From positions 1-6,334 of the forward strand of contig JACZXM010000193.1 of assembly GCA_022571615.1 (NCBI GenBank): 6,334 bases of DNA. Direction: 5' to 3'. Below, in pieces: positions 1-6,223 of this stretch (the stretch's first letter is position 1; the number at the start of each line of letters is the position of its first letter). The notes under the pieces were generated by a model. It saw only the letters and a program-made list of their open reading frames with translations. It was not told where the DNA came from and made no database searches. Both the position numbers and the translations under genes were made by a program. The stretch comes from Acidobacteriota bacterium (GTDB taxonomy: Bacteria; Acidobacteriota; UBA890; WLXD01).

Positions 1-187
1 ACGTAAGTCCCTCAACTGCAATCCTCATGGTGACCGGACTGTACCGTGCCGCCGCTCGCGGGCCAACGATCCGTGCACGGCGGGTGATAATGGACCGACC
101 GAGGGCGTCTTAGGCCAGATCGACGCCTTGTTGCGGGGCAAGCCGCATGTCGCGGTTGGCCCGAACGTGCCCCGAGCGGGGTGGATC
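1..187. other. Leader region with no supported gene
   Basis: I see no convincing coding sequence here. One plus frame is open across the stretch but resembles nothing I know and runs on out of frame over the CHRD gene. On the minus strand an ATG at 28-26 opens nine codons (MRIAVEGLT) before the window edge; it could be the start of a divergent gene, but it has no visible ribosome binding site and is too short to judge. GATAAT at 86-91 resembles a -10 box for the rightward genes, but there is no matching -35 hexamer, so I do not call a promoter. Confidence 0.5.
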
Positions 188-194
188 GGAGGAG
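188..194 (+). promoter_or_regulatory. Shine-Dalgarno site that fixes the CHRD gene start
   Basis: GGAGGAG lies 6 nt upstream of the ATG at 201. This near-perfect site argues for starting at 201 and not at upstream in-frame starts such as the one at 147, which would put it inside the coding region. Confidence 0.75.
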
Positions 195-200
195 CTATCG

Positions 201-518
201 ATGATCGCCAGCACGCTACTACGTCCCGCCGGTGCTCTGGAGCCCGACGGCATGTTCTGCTTCTCGCTTTCCTACAGCCTGGAGGGCGACGAGGACCTAG
301 CGCACATCCACGGCCCGGCGCTGCCTGGAACGAACGCCGGGGTGCGCTGGGACCTGGAAGTCAGCGCACCCAAGCAGGCGTGCGTGGGTCCGCTTACCAA
401 GAACGAGAAGAAGAACCTGCGTGGTGGGTTGTACTACTTCGTCGTTCATACAGCGGATGGCTTAGGCAGGGGCGGGATCCGAGGACAGATCGTCCCGGTC
501 GTGGCGCCCGGGACCTAG
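201..518 (+). CDS. Small CHRD-domain protein
   Basis: A 105-residue protein matching the CHRD domain, a beta-rich module named after chordin and found in many bacterial, usually exported, proteins; its biochemical role in bacteria is not established. Visible hallmarks are AHIHGPALPGTNAGV (about residues 34-48), a central segment ending in a Leu/Lys-rich helix and LRGG (about 73-76), YYFVVHTADG (78-87) and the closing GGIRGQI (91-97), the usual HxHGPA, YxxVHT and GEIRGQI signature with Gly replacing Glu. Start chosen at ATG 201 because of the strong ribosome binding site. Odd points: there is no signal peptide, and the first strand of the domain, normally carrying an E-V-P-P motif, is missing or unrecognisable, so it may be an N-terminally shortened copy. 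It is 47 nt upstream of the M20 peptidase gene on the same strand and could be co-transcribed. Family fairly sure; function unknown. Confidence 0.72.
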   Translation: MIASTLLRPAGALEPDGMFCFSLSYSLEGDEDLAHIHGPALPGTNAGVRWDLEVSAPKQACVGPLTKNEKKNLRGGLYYFVVHTADGLGRGGIRGQIVPVVAPGT

Positions 519-565
519 CACTCCGTGGTGGAGGCTAAGTCCAACTTGAACGTGAGAGCGCATCG

Positions 566-2053
566 ATGAGACGGATTCTCGCCGGTGCGGCCGTCCTGGT
601 ATTGGTTGTCGGCGTCATCCTGGTGGTACGAACGCTGGGCTTGGCATCTCTGCAACCTGGGCCCGAGGTTCCGGCAACCATCGAGGTCGACGCCGAGGCG
701 GCGGCCGCCCGGCTGGCGCGGGCACTCACTTTCCCGACCATCTCCTACCTGGCGCCCCAACCGATTGACCGGCAGGCGTTCGTCGACCTGCACGACTACA
801 TCGAGCTGTCCTACCCGCTGGTGCACGAGGTACTGGGGCGCGAGGTGGTGGGCGATCTGAGCCTCCTGTATTGCTGGCAGGGCGTCGACTCGAACCTCCC
901 GGCGGCGGTGTTCATGGCCCATATGGACGTGGTGCCGGTGATCCCGGGCACCGAGGCCGACTGGGAGCAGCCACCCTTTGACGGAGTCATCAAGGATGGC
1001 TACGTGTGGGGACGGGGGGCGATGGACGACAAGAGCGGCGTGTTCGCCCTGCTCGAGGCGGTCGAAGCCCTGCTGGCCGATGGCTATCGACCCCATCGCA
1101 CCGTGTACCTGGCTTTCGGGCACGACGAGGAGTTGGGCGGCTACAACGGTGCCCGCCGCATCGCGGATCTGCTCGAGTCGCGCGGCGAGCGTGATCTCGC
1201 CTTCGTTCTGGACGAGGGTGGCGGCGTGATCGGCGGCCTGCTGCCGGGCACGGAAAGGCCGATTGCGGTGATCGGGGTGGCAGAGAAAGGCTATGTCAGC
1301 TTCCGCTTGAGTGTCGAGGGCGAGGGCGGCCATTCCTCAGCCCCACCGGAGAGTACCAACATCGGCATTCTGGCCCGGGCGATCACGCGGCTGGAGCAGG
1401 ATCCCTTCCCGACCCGGCTGCACGGGACGGCGCTGCGGGCCTTCGACTACCTCGGCCCGGAGATGTCGTTCGCGCCCCGGCTGGTGTTCGCCAACCTGTG
1501 GCTGTTCAAGCCCCTGGTGGTGAGGATGATGTCCGGGCGCCCCGAGATGGCCGCGATGGTGCGCACCACGACTGCCGTCACGATGTTTAACGCCGGTATC
1601 AAGGACAACGTCCTTCCGATCCGGGCTTCGGCAGTAGTCAACCACCGCATTGCCCAAGGCGAGACCATCGAGGAGGTCTTGGCCCGAGACCGGATGGTGA
1701 TCGATGATGACCGCGTCCGGGTGGAGCTCGCCGATCCCGATGGCGCCAAGGATCCCTCGGCGGTGTCCGATATCGAAGGAGCAGCCTTCGCCATCTTGGC
1801 CAAGACGATCCGGCAGACGATGCCGCAGGAAAACCCGATCATCAGCCCTTTTCTGGTGATCGGCGGTACCGACGCCAAGTACTACTCGGGGCGCTCGGAG
1901 AACGTGTTCCGCTTCCTGGCCGTGCCCATGGACATGGAGGACTTCAAGCGCGTCCATGGCACCAGCGAGCGCATCGACATCGAGACCTTCGCCACCGGCA
2001 TCCGCTTCCTTCAGCAGCTAATACGCAACCTCGACGAGCTACCGCCCGAGTAG
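566..2053 (+). CDS. Membrane-anchored M20 metallopeptidase, PM20D1/carboxypeptidase S-like
   Basis: A 495-residue di-zinc hydrolase of peptidase family M20A. Residues 5-21 form an uncleaved-looking hydrophobic segment after MRR, so the enzyme is probably anchored outside the cytoplasmic membrane; no lipobox cysteine is present. Expected metal ligands and catalytic residues are all visible: H119 and D121 (AHMDVVP), bridging D154 (GRGAMDD), general base E188 and ligand E189 (GHDEELGG), D216 (LDEGGG) and H464 (KRVHGTSERI). The lid/dimerisation domain begins near 240 and carries GHSSAPPEST (255-264) and FNAGIKDNVLP (341-351). Several stretches (GHSSAPP, SIGILA-like NIGILA, RTTTA, EDFKRVHG) and the length are closer to animal PM20D1, which joins and hydrolyses N-fatty-acyl amino acids, and to yeast carboxypeptidase S than to ArgE or DapE. 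Likely substrates are therefore N-acyl amino acids or small peptides, by inference only. GAGAG upstream of ATG 566 is a weak ribosome binding site. Convergent with the next gene. Confidence 0.93.
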   Translation: MRRILAGAAVLVLVVGVILVVRTLGLASLQPGPEVPATIEVDAEAAAARLARALTFPTISYLAPQPIDRQAFVDLHDYIELSYPLVHEVLGREVVGDLSLLYCWQGVDSNLPAAVFMAHMDVVPVIPGTEADWEQPPFDGVIKDGYVWGRGAMDDKSGVFALLEAVEALLADGYRPHRTVYLAFGHDEELGGYNGARRIADLLESRGERDLAFVLDEGGGVIGGLLPGTERPIAVIGVAEKGYVSFRLSVEGEGGHSSAPPESTNIGILARAITRLEQDPFPTRLHGTALRAFDYLGPEMSFAPRLVFANLWLFKPLVVRMMSGRPEMAAMVRTTTAVTMFNAGIKDNVLPIRASAVVNHRIAQGETIEEVLARDRMVIDDDRVRVELADPDGAKDPSAVSDIEGAAFAILAKTIRQTMPQENPIISPFLVIGGTDAKYYSGRSENVFRFLAVPMDMEDFKRVHGTSERIDIETFATGIRFLQQLIRNLDELPPE

Positions 2054-2059
2054 CCCGAG

Positions 2060-2073
2060 GCCGGCGCGGCTTT
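2060..2073 (+). terminator. Weak candidate terminator hairpin
   Basis: GCCG-gcg-CGGC followed by TTT lies in the 25-bp gap between two convergent genes, directly after the M20 stop. The stem is only 4 bp and the T-run short, so it may have little effect. Confidence 0.22.
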
Positions 2074-2078
2074 CATTG

Positions 2079-2666
2079 TTACATCCTATCCTGGTGCTCT
2101 ATGACCCCTCGAGCCACCAGGTAGCAACCCAGGGCCAGCGGGAAGACCGGCCACCAGCTCTCGACCCATTCGAGCGACAGACCGAACAGGGTGTTGGAGA
2201 GCGCGACGGCGCCGAACAGCACCAGCAGCGCACCGCCGACGATCGAGCCTCCCATCGCCGGGATCTTGAAGTCTTCCGGAAGCTCGATCGCCGCCGTGCC
2301 CGCCGCAGCATGGTTGTACAGCGCCGCCATGCGGCCAGCGTCGATGAGGTTGAACAGCCACAAGAAGAAGAGGGCGAAGCCAGGCGCAGGCTCGAGACCG
2401 CGAGGTGCGTTGACCACGACCATCAGGAGCATCAACCACACGGCAGTCAGCGTGAACCCGCGCGTGTAGAAACCGATGTACACCTGGCCGAGTCCCGGCA
2501 CGATCGAGAGTAGGGCGGCTGCGCGAGGCGACTTGCGGCGTGGGTCGAAGAGCTGCCGCTCGGTGAATCGGTCGGGTGCGCCCGCTCCAGAGTGCGGCAC
2601 AGCCGTCGGGCTGGTTTCCTGGGTCTGGCCGTCGATTTCCGGGCTCGGTCCTAGTGTCTCGTTCAT
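2079..2666 (-). CDS. Multi-pass membrane protein, TM2-like plus LiaI/LiaF-like halves
   Basis: A 195-residue integral membrane protein. Residues 1-45 are polar, Pro/Ser/Thr-rich and likely cytoplasmic. Residues 46-118 resemble the TM2 domain: SPRAAALLSIVPGLGQVYIG then a hydrophobic helix (about 70-86), a second helix (about 96-110) and the typical NLIDAGRMA. Residues 138-187 look like the LiaI-LiaF-type transmembrane region: GGSIVGGALLVLFGAVAL, a short loop, then WWPVFPLALGCYLVARG, two helices with the conserved W-P turn. Start chosen at ATG 2666 because GGAGGAG precedes it; the open frame extends further upstream (to 2765) but overlaps the anti-sigma gene. It is the third gene of the sigma/anti-sigma operon, 10 nt after the anti-sigma stop, and its ribosome binding site touches that stop, suggesting coupled translation. 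LiaF-type proteins repress envelope-stress signalling in Firmicutes, so a sensor or modulator role for this operon is a reasonable inference, not shown. Confidence 0.8.
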   Translation of the reverse strand: MNETLGPSPEIDGQTQETSPTAVPHSGAGAPDRFTERQLFDPRRKSPRAAALLSIVPGLGQVYIGFYTRGFTLTAVWLMLLMVVVNAPRGLEPAPGFALFFLWLFNLIDAGRMAALYNHAAAGTAAIELPEDFKIPAMGGSIVGGALLVLFGAVALSNTLFGLSLEWVESWWPVFPLALGCYLVARGVIEHQDRM

Positions 2667-2669
2667 CGG

Positions 2670-2677
2670 CTCCTCCT
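2670..2677 (-). promoter_or_regulatory. Ribosome binding site of the membrane protein gene
   Basis: On the minus strand the text reads TGAGGAGGAGCCGATG: the anti-sigma stop TGA overlaps the start of the purine-rich site, and ATG follows within 5 nt of AGGAGG. This supports the start at 2666 and translational coupling to the gene before it. Confidence 0.7.
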
Positions 2678-3576
2678 CATCTCGCAGTGTTGTCCGGTTC
2701 ATGCTCTTGCGTATGCTCTCGGCCACCGTCGACCACGTACCGCAGCAGCTGATGCCACAGCGCACGCAGGCGCTCGAAGACCGTTTGGATGGTCCATTGC
2801 CATTGCTTTGCCAGGAGCTCGCTGCCAGCTCGCTGCCAGCACGAGAGTCCCTTCTTCAGATTCAGTTCGTCGAGCAGCGCGCTGCCGCACGGACCCAGAT
2901 AGGCTACCGCCCGCTCGGCAGAGCTTGCCCAGCGGCTGGCGCTCGCATCCGTCAGCTCCTGTACTCCGCTGCGCAGGGCGCTCTCGACCCTGACCCCCTC
3001 CTGCCGAACCTCCGCCAAGGCGCGGCCACCTAGATCCCACAACGGGGAACCGGGTACCCCGATCACCAGGAACAGCGCCAGCGTGCCGGCGTACGCTCCC
3101 TCGAGCGCCAGGCGCGGACGCCGCACCAACCGCTCCCACAGCGGCACGACCTGGGGCACTCTGACCGTCGCCCGCAACACCTCGGCGGCAAAACCGGCGC
3201 CCGGATCCATCTCCGCCAACGAGGGCAGATCCCGGTGTAGCCTCTGCAGCACGCGATCGAGCGCGGCGCATTTCGTGCAGGCGTCCAGGTGCATCCGCAG
3301 CGTCTCGTCGGCTTGGTACAACGTCGCAACGACGCGCTCGCTCAACCGATCCGCGGCCCGCTCGCAGGCGCTGCCGGAGGTTTTGGCCAGGATCCCGGAC
3401 AGCAGCTTCTGCCCCGGTGCGAGCGCATCCCCCGGGCCGCTGGCCGCAATGAGCGTTTCCAGGTCGTGGCACCGGCGGCAGCGCGCCGCGTGCTCCTGCA
3501 TGCGTTGCTCGACTCCCGCATCCAGCGGCCCATCGAGGCTCGCGAACAGGATCTCCTCGAAGCGGTGGCAGTCCAC
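2677..3576 (-). CDS. Membrane anti-sigma factor with two zinc-binding ZAS motifs
   Basis: A 299-residue protein that probably holds the ECF sigma factor encoded just upstream. The N-terminal half is cytoplasmic and contains two zf-HC2/ZAS-type motifs: C3...H29-x3-C33-x2-C36 and C71...H96-x3-C100-x2-C103, with nearly the same internal spacing, so the domain appears duplicated. A single membrane helix lies at about 158-174 (YAGTLALFLVIGVPG). The remaining ~120 residues would be outside the membrane and look mostly helical and charged; I recognise no sensor domain there. The start is GTG at 3576, supported by GGAG 7 nt before it; translation begins 2 nt after the sigma stop, typical of coupled sigma/anti-sigma pairs. 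ZAS anti-sigmas bind the sigma2 and sigma4 regions and release the factor after a redox or envelope signal. Which signal applies here cannot be read. The sigma-binding role is inferred from motifs plus position. Confidence 0.88.
   Translation of the reverse strand: MDCHRFEEILFASLDGPLDAGVEQRMQEHAARCRRCHDLETLIAASGPGDALAPGQKLLSGILAKTSGSACERAADRLSERVVATLYQADETLRMHLDACTKCAALDRVLQRLHRDLPSLAEMDPGAGFAAEVLRATVRVPQVVPLWERLVRRPRLALEGAYAGTLALFLVIGVPGSPLWDLGGRALAEVRQEGVRVESALRSGVQELTDASASRWASSAERAVAYLGPCGSALLDELNLKKGLSCWQRAGSELLAKQWQWTIQTVFERLRALWHQLLRYVVDGGREHTQEHEPDNTAR
2816..2837. repeat. Tandem 11-bp direct repeat inside the anti-sigma gene
   Basis: AGCTCGCTGCC occurs twice back to back, inside the region encoding the C-terminal part of the anti-sigma factor (about residues 247-254). 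As 11 is not a multiple of three, the two copies are read in different frames. Gain or loss of one copy would shift the frame. Confidence 0.8.
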
Positions 3577-3578
3577 GT

Positions 3579-4136
3579 TCAGGCTCCGTACGAGGGGTCG
3601 AGATCGAGCACCCAGCGCGCCAGCTCCAGCCGTGCCCGGTTGGTGCGCGCCTTCACGGTGCCGAGCGGGATCGACAGCAAATCAGCGATCTCCTGCTGTT
3701 TGAGGCCCTGAATCTCTTTGAGCAGGATCATCTCGCGGTTGATCGCGGTCATCCTGTCGAGCGCCCGCTCGATCAGGTCGCGCCGCTCGCTCTCCTGCGC
3801 CGGTTCATCCGGAGCCTGCCCGCACTCGACACGGGCCTCCGTCTCATCGTCCAGCGGTGTCGGCGCCAGCCGCGCCTTGAGATGGCGGATGCGGTCCAGA
3901 GCACAGTTGCGTGCCACGCGCACGGCCCACGCGGTGAAGCTCCCGCTCGCCTCGAAGCTCTCGAGGCCTCGATAGATCCGAACGAACGTCTCCTGGGCCA
4001 CGTCGCGCGCCTCCTCGCGGTCGCGAAGGTAGTGGTAGGCAAGCGCAAAGATCCGCCCCTGGTAACGGCGCACCAGGGCCTCCCAGGCGAGCTCGTCGCC
4101 TCGGCGGCACCGCTGCAGCAGGATCTCTGTCTCCAC
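3579..4136 (-). CDS. ECF-type RNA polymerase sigma factor (SigE/RpoE-like)
   Basis: A 185-residue sigma-70 family protein of the extracytoplasmic-function class, directing RNA polymerase to an alternative set of promoters. Region 2 spans about residues 15-85, with the core-binding and promoter-opening segment DVAQETFVRIYRGLESF (45-61) and AWAVRVARNCALDRIR (69-84). A polar, acidic linker (about 86-117) follows, then region 4 (about 118-175) with the DNA-binding helix-turn-helix LKQQEIADLLSIPLGTVKAR (145-164). Regions 1 and 3 are absent, as expected for ECF factors. The start is GTG 4136, with GAAGG 6 nt before it; no better in-frame start was found upstream. First gene of the operon, followed after 2 nt by its presumed anti-sigma factor. 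ECF operons are often self-activated, but I found no convincing GGAAC-type promoter upstream. Target genes unknown. Confidence 0.95.
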   Translation of the reverse strand: METEILLQRCRRGDELAWEALVRRYQGRIFALAYHYLRDREEARDVAQETFVRIYRGLESFEASGSFTAWAVRVARNCALDRIRHLKARLAPTPLDDETEARVECGQAPDEPAQESERRDLIERALDRMTAINREMILLKEIQGLKQQEIADLLSIPLGTVKARTNRARLELARWVLDLDPSYGA

Positions 4137-4343
4137 CTGCGGCCTTCGTTCTCGGGCGCCGCCCTCCTACCCCACTGTGAGCCGGGCACCGGCAACGCTT
4201 CTTTTCTCTTACTGGCACTAACGCGCGCTCGAGCCAGATAGTTCGGTCTGGGGGGTCGAGCGAGGTCTTTCTATGTTACCGGCGCAAGCAGGCGACCCTG
4301 TTTACAGCGCAGCAGGGCGCAGATGATTGTATATGTGGGAAAA
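4137..4343. other. Divergent intergenic region, sigma operon versus AbiE operon
   Basis: No gene is supported here. Promoters for both the leftward sigma operon and the rightward AbiE pair must lie in this stretch. An imperfect palindrome CCAGA-8 nt-TCTGG (4234-4251) is the only dyad of note on the sigma side. Composition drops from GC-rich to AT-rich from about 4321 on, which may mark the left edge of the acquired AbiE cassette. Confidence 0.5.
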
Positions 4344-4359
4344 TTACCACTTATGGTAA
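4344..4359. promoter_or_regulatory. Perfect palindrome upstream of abiEi, candidate autoregulatory operator
   Basis: TTACCA-CTTA-TGGTAA is a perfect 6-bp inverted repeat with a 4-bp centre, ending 9 nt before the antitoxin ATG, in an AT-rich stretch unlike its surroundings. TATGGT (4352-4357), with TTGTAT (4327-4332) upstream at a 19-bp spacing, could be a poor -10/-35 pair, so a protein bound here would block transcription. Characterised AbiEi antitoxins bind inverted repeats upstream of their own operon and repress it; that this is the site here is inference from position and symmetry. Confidence 0.55.
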
Positions 4360-4368
4360 GTTGTAGAC

Positions 4369-5040
4369 ATGTATCTCGACGCTCTTGTTCGCCGCTTCCG
4401 CGACCGTCCGTTCTTCGAGACCCGCGAGGTGGAGGCGCTTTTTGACGAGCCCCGGCCACAGGTCCAGGCGCGCCTGTCTCGATGGGTGGCGAATGGAAAG
4501 CTCGTGCGTTTACGCCGTGGCAAGTACTTGCTGCCGGCGTTCTACCGGCGCGTTGAGCCCTCCGTCTACTACATCTCCAACTACTTGCTGAGGCCTTCCT
4601 ACGTCAGTCTGCACAGCGCGATGGAATACCATGGGCTCATTCCAGAGGGCGTCGGCGTGCTGCAGGCGCTCACCCCCAAGCACGGCAGCAAATGGGCCAC
4701 GCCGGTCGGCAGTTTCCGGTACCAGTCCGTCGGTCAGGACCGTTTCTTCGGGTATCGGTCGTACTCGTTGGGGCGCGGGCAAGTCCCCCTGGAGGGTGGA
4801 CCCACGGCGGCGCAGCAGGCCTTCTTGATGGCCGTTCCCGAAAAGGCGATCTTGGACCTGTTCTACCTGTCGCCTGGCGAGTGGTCGCGAGAGCGAATCG
4901 TGGAGATGCGATTCCAGAACGTCGATCAGATCGATGGTGATCGCCTACGGGAGCTCGCCGCCAGGTACGCAAGCCCCAAGGTAACGCGGGCCACGGAGCG
5001 GTTCATCCTCATTCACTCGTCGGCGCGGCCGGGACAATGA
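4369..5040 (+). CDS. abiEi: AbiEi-family antitoxin with N-terminal winged helix
   Basis: A 223-residue protein of the AbiEi antitoxin family, partner of the nucleotidyltransferase toxin that follows 1 nt later. Residues 1-57 form a winged helix-turn-helix (FFETREVEALF, then VQARLSRWVANGKLVRLRRGKYLL), the DNA-binding part that in known members represses the operon. The C-terminal antitoxin domain shows PSYVSLHSAMEYHGLIPE (76-93), SFRYQSVGQDRFFGY (115-129) and PEKAILDLFYL (157-167), all typical of the family. In type IV systems this antitoxin counteracts the toxin without forming a stable complex with it. Start at ATG 4369; there is no clear Shine-Dalgarno (only GGTAAG 8 nt before), so the message may be nearly leaderless. 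A palindrome directly upstream is a likely binding site. Family assignment is strong; the gene symbol is used in the family sense. Confidence 0.88.
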   Translation: MYLDALVRRFRDRPFFETREVEALFDEPRPQVQARLSRWVANGKLVRLRRGKYLLPAFYRRVEPSVYYISNYLLRPSYVSLHSAMEYHGLIPEGVGVLQALTPKHGSKWATPVGSFRYQSVGQDRFFGYRSYSLGRGQVPLEGGPTAAQQAFLMAVPEKAILDLFYLSPGEWSRERIVEMRFQNVDQIDGDRLRELAARYASPKVTRATERFILIHSSARPGQ

Positions 5041-5041
5041 G

Positions 5042-5848
5042 ATGAAGGACCAGGCAATTGCGATCGCAAGTGCAGCCGCGGATGACCGAGCGGCGAGGAA
5101 TCGACTCAGAGAGTACCTCCAGCACGTGCTGTTGCGGACGATGTTCGAGCGCGACATGCTCGAGGACCTGGTCTTTCATGGCGGCACCGCGTTGCGGATA
5201 CTGCACGACCTACCACGCTTTTCGGAGGATCTGGACTTCCACACGAGAACCCTCGGTAGCGGCTACAACCTCGGGCCGTACCTGCAAGACCTGAGCCGGG
5301 ACCTCGAGCAGTCGGGCTACCGGGTCGAGCTCACACCTGCACTGGAAGGCAATGTGCAGTCGTGCATGGTGAAGTTCGTTGGACTACTGCACGAGTGCGG
5401 CTTGAGTCCACGTGCCGAGGCTCGATTGAACGTCAAGCTCGAGATCGACCGGCGGCCCCCGGGTGGGTTCGGTGTGCGGTCCCACCCCGTATCGGTCTAC
5501 TTTCCTTTCGTGGTGCATCATCACGATAAGCCGAGCTTCATGGCGGGCAAGCTGCACGCCATCCTGCAGCGGCCTTACCCGAAGGGCCGTGATCCTTACG
5601 ATCTGATGTTCTATCTGCTGCGCTGGGAGGGCACCGAGCCCAACATCGAATACCTGCGGCAGGCCCTCGACCAGACGGGCTACTCGGGTGAGCCGATCTC
5701 CAAGGACAACTGGCGGCGTATCGCCGCCGACAGGTTGCGGGCTCTCCCTTGGGACCGGATCCGGGAGGACGTGGCACCCTTCCTTCTGCGAGCGGCCGAC
5801 TCGAAGGTGTTCCAGCAAGAGCTGCTTCTGCAACTGCTGCAGGAGTGA
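5042..5848 (+). CDS. abiEii: AbiEii/AbiGii-family nucleotidyltransferase toxin
   Basis: A 268-residue DNA polymerase beta-like nucleotidyltransferase, toxin half of the AbiE type IV toxin-antitoxin system. Motifs visible in order: HGGTALR (46-52), the metal-binding RFSEDLDF (59-66, with D63 and D65), a later acidic strand VKLEID (131-136), K170 in AGKLHAIL (168-175) and GRDPYDLMFYLLR (182-194), which matches the conserved R-D-x-Y-D segment. All residues expected for catalysis are present, so the toxin looks active. Known members use nucleotides, GTP in the founding case, and relatives modify tRNA, stopping growth during phage infection. The ATG comes 1 nt after the antitoxin stop (TGAGATG) with only a weak ribosome binding site, so translation is probably coupled to the antitoxin. 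Length is slightly below the largest family members but complete from N-terminal helix to C-terminal helices. Confidence 0.9.
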   Translation: MKDQAIAIASAAADDRAARNRLREYLQHVLLRTMFERDMLEDLVFHGGTALRILHDLPRFSEDLDFHTRTLGSGYNLGPYLQDLSRDLEQSGYRVELTPALEGNVQSCMVKFVGLLHECGLSPRAEARLNVKLEIDRRPPGGFGVRSHPVSVYFPFVVHHHDKPSFMAGKLHAILQRPYPKGRDPYDLMFYLLRWEGTEPNIEYLRQALDQTGYSGEPISKDNWRRIAADRLRALPWDRIREDVAPFLLRAADSKVFQQELLLQLLQE

Positions 5849-5923
5849 GCCGCCTGGGTCCGAAGATGCAGACACGCGCCTGGCATTACTCGCGCTGCCC
5901 ACACTCACACCGTTCCACTTCGA

Positions 5924-6223
5924 TTATCTCGACCCAGACGCACATGCCTCGCCCAGCACCTGGTCGAGGATCTGCACGGCGCGGTCCGCTTCCTCCTCGG
6001 TCACGATCAGCGGCGGGGCGATCCGGATCGAGCTATCTCCGCAGCCGAGCACCACGAGGCCCTTTTCGAAGGCGCGATATAAGACCCTCTCGAGCAGCTC
6101 GTGATCGGGCTCTTTCGTGGCCTTGTCCTTGACCAGATCTACGGCGAGCATCAGACCCAGGCCCCGGACATCGCCGATGGCTCGATGCCGCTGCTGTAGC
6201 TCGCGCAGCCGTTCCAGCAGGGG
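5924..6223 (-). pseudogene. C-terminal remnant of a class III PLP aminotransferase
   Basis: About 99 codons match the C-terminal end of class III aminotransferases of the acetylornithine/4-aminobutyrate type (normally about 430-450 residues). Recognisable parts are LLERLRELQQRH then IGDVRGLGLMLAVDLV, TKEPDHELLERVL, AFEKGLVVLGCGDSSIRIAP and PLIVTEEEADRAVQILDQVL, ending at a proper TAA stop. The cofactor-binding lysine and the whole large domain are absent, so this piece cannot work. Resemblance stops at about 6223, exactly where TGTCAAGCGACACC begins, and the only start nearby is a TTG inside that sequence. The minus frame stays open through the remaining bases to the window end, but what it encodes there does not look like an aminotransferase. 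Best explanation: disruption by an insertion element; the other half may lie beyond it. Which amino donor the original enzyme used cannot be told. Confidence 0.82.

Noticed and set aside
1..28. Possible start of a divergent minus-strand gene (MRIAVEGLT)
   Set aside because: Only nine codons are inside the window and no ribosome binding site is visible, so it cannot be supported.
515..1333. Long minus-strand open frame (272 codons) opposite the M20 peptidase
   Set aside because: Antisense to a gene with all catalytic motifs; composition is the His/Arg/Gln-rich pattern of a GC-driven shadow frame, with no recognisable domain.
2076..2513. Plus-strand open frame opposite the TM2/LiaF-like gene
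   Set aside because: Low-complexity, charged and Gln/Arg-rich with no motif, while the minus strand gives a clean membrane protein with a strong ribosome binding site.
3083..3711. Two plus-strand open frames opposite the anti-sigma and sigma genes
   Set aside because: Shadows of well-supported genes; no domain or plausible start signal.
4137..4260. ECF-type autoregulated promoter upstream of the sigma gene
   Set aside because: I looked for a GGAAC-like -35 with a suitable -10 on the minus strand and found no credible pair.
5384..5908. Minus-strand open frame opposite the AbiEii gene
   Set aside because: Overlaps a toxin gene with clear motifs; product has no recognisable feature.
5849..5923. 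Terminator between the convergent AbiEii gene and aminotransferase remnant
   Set aside because: No stable hairpin followed by a T-run could be found in either direction.
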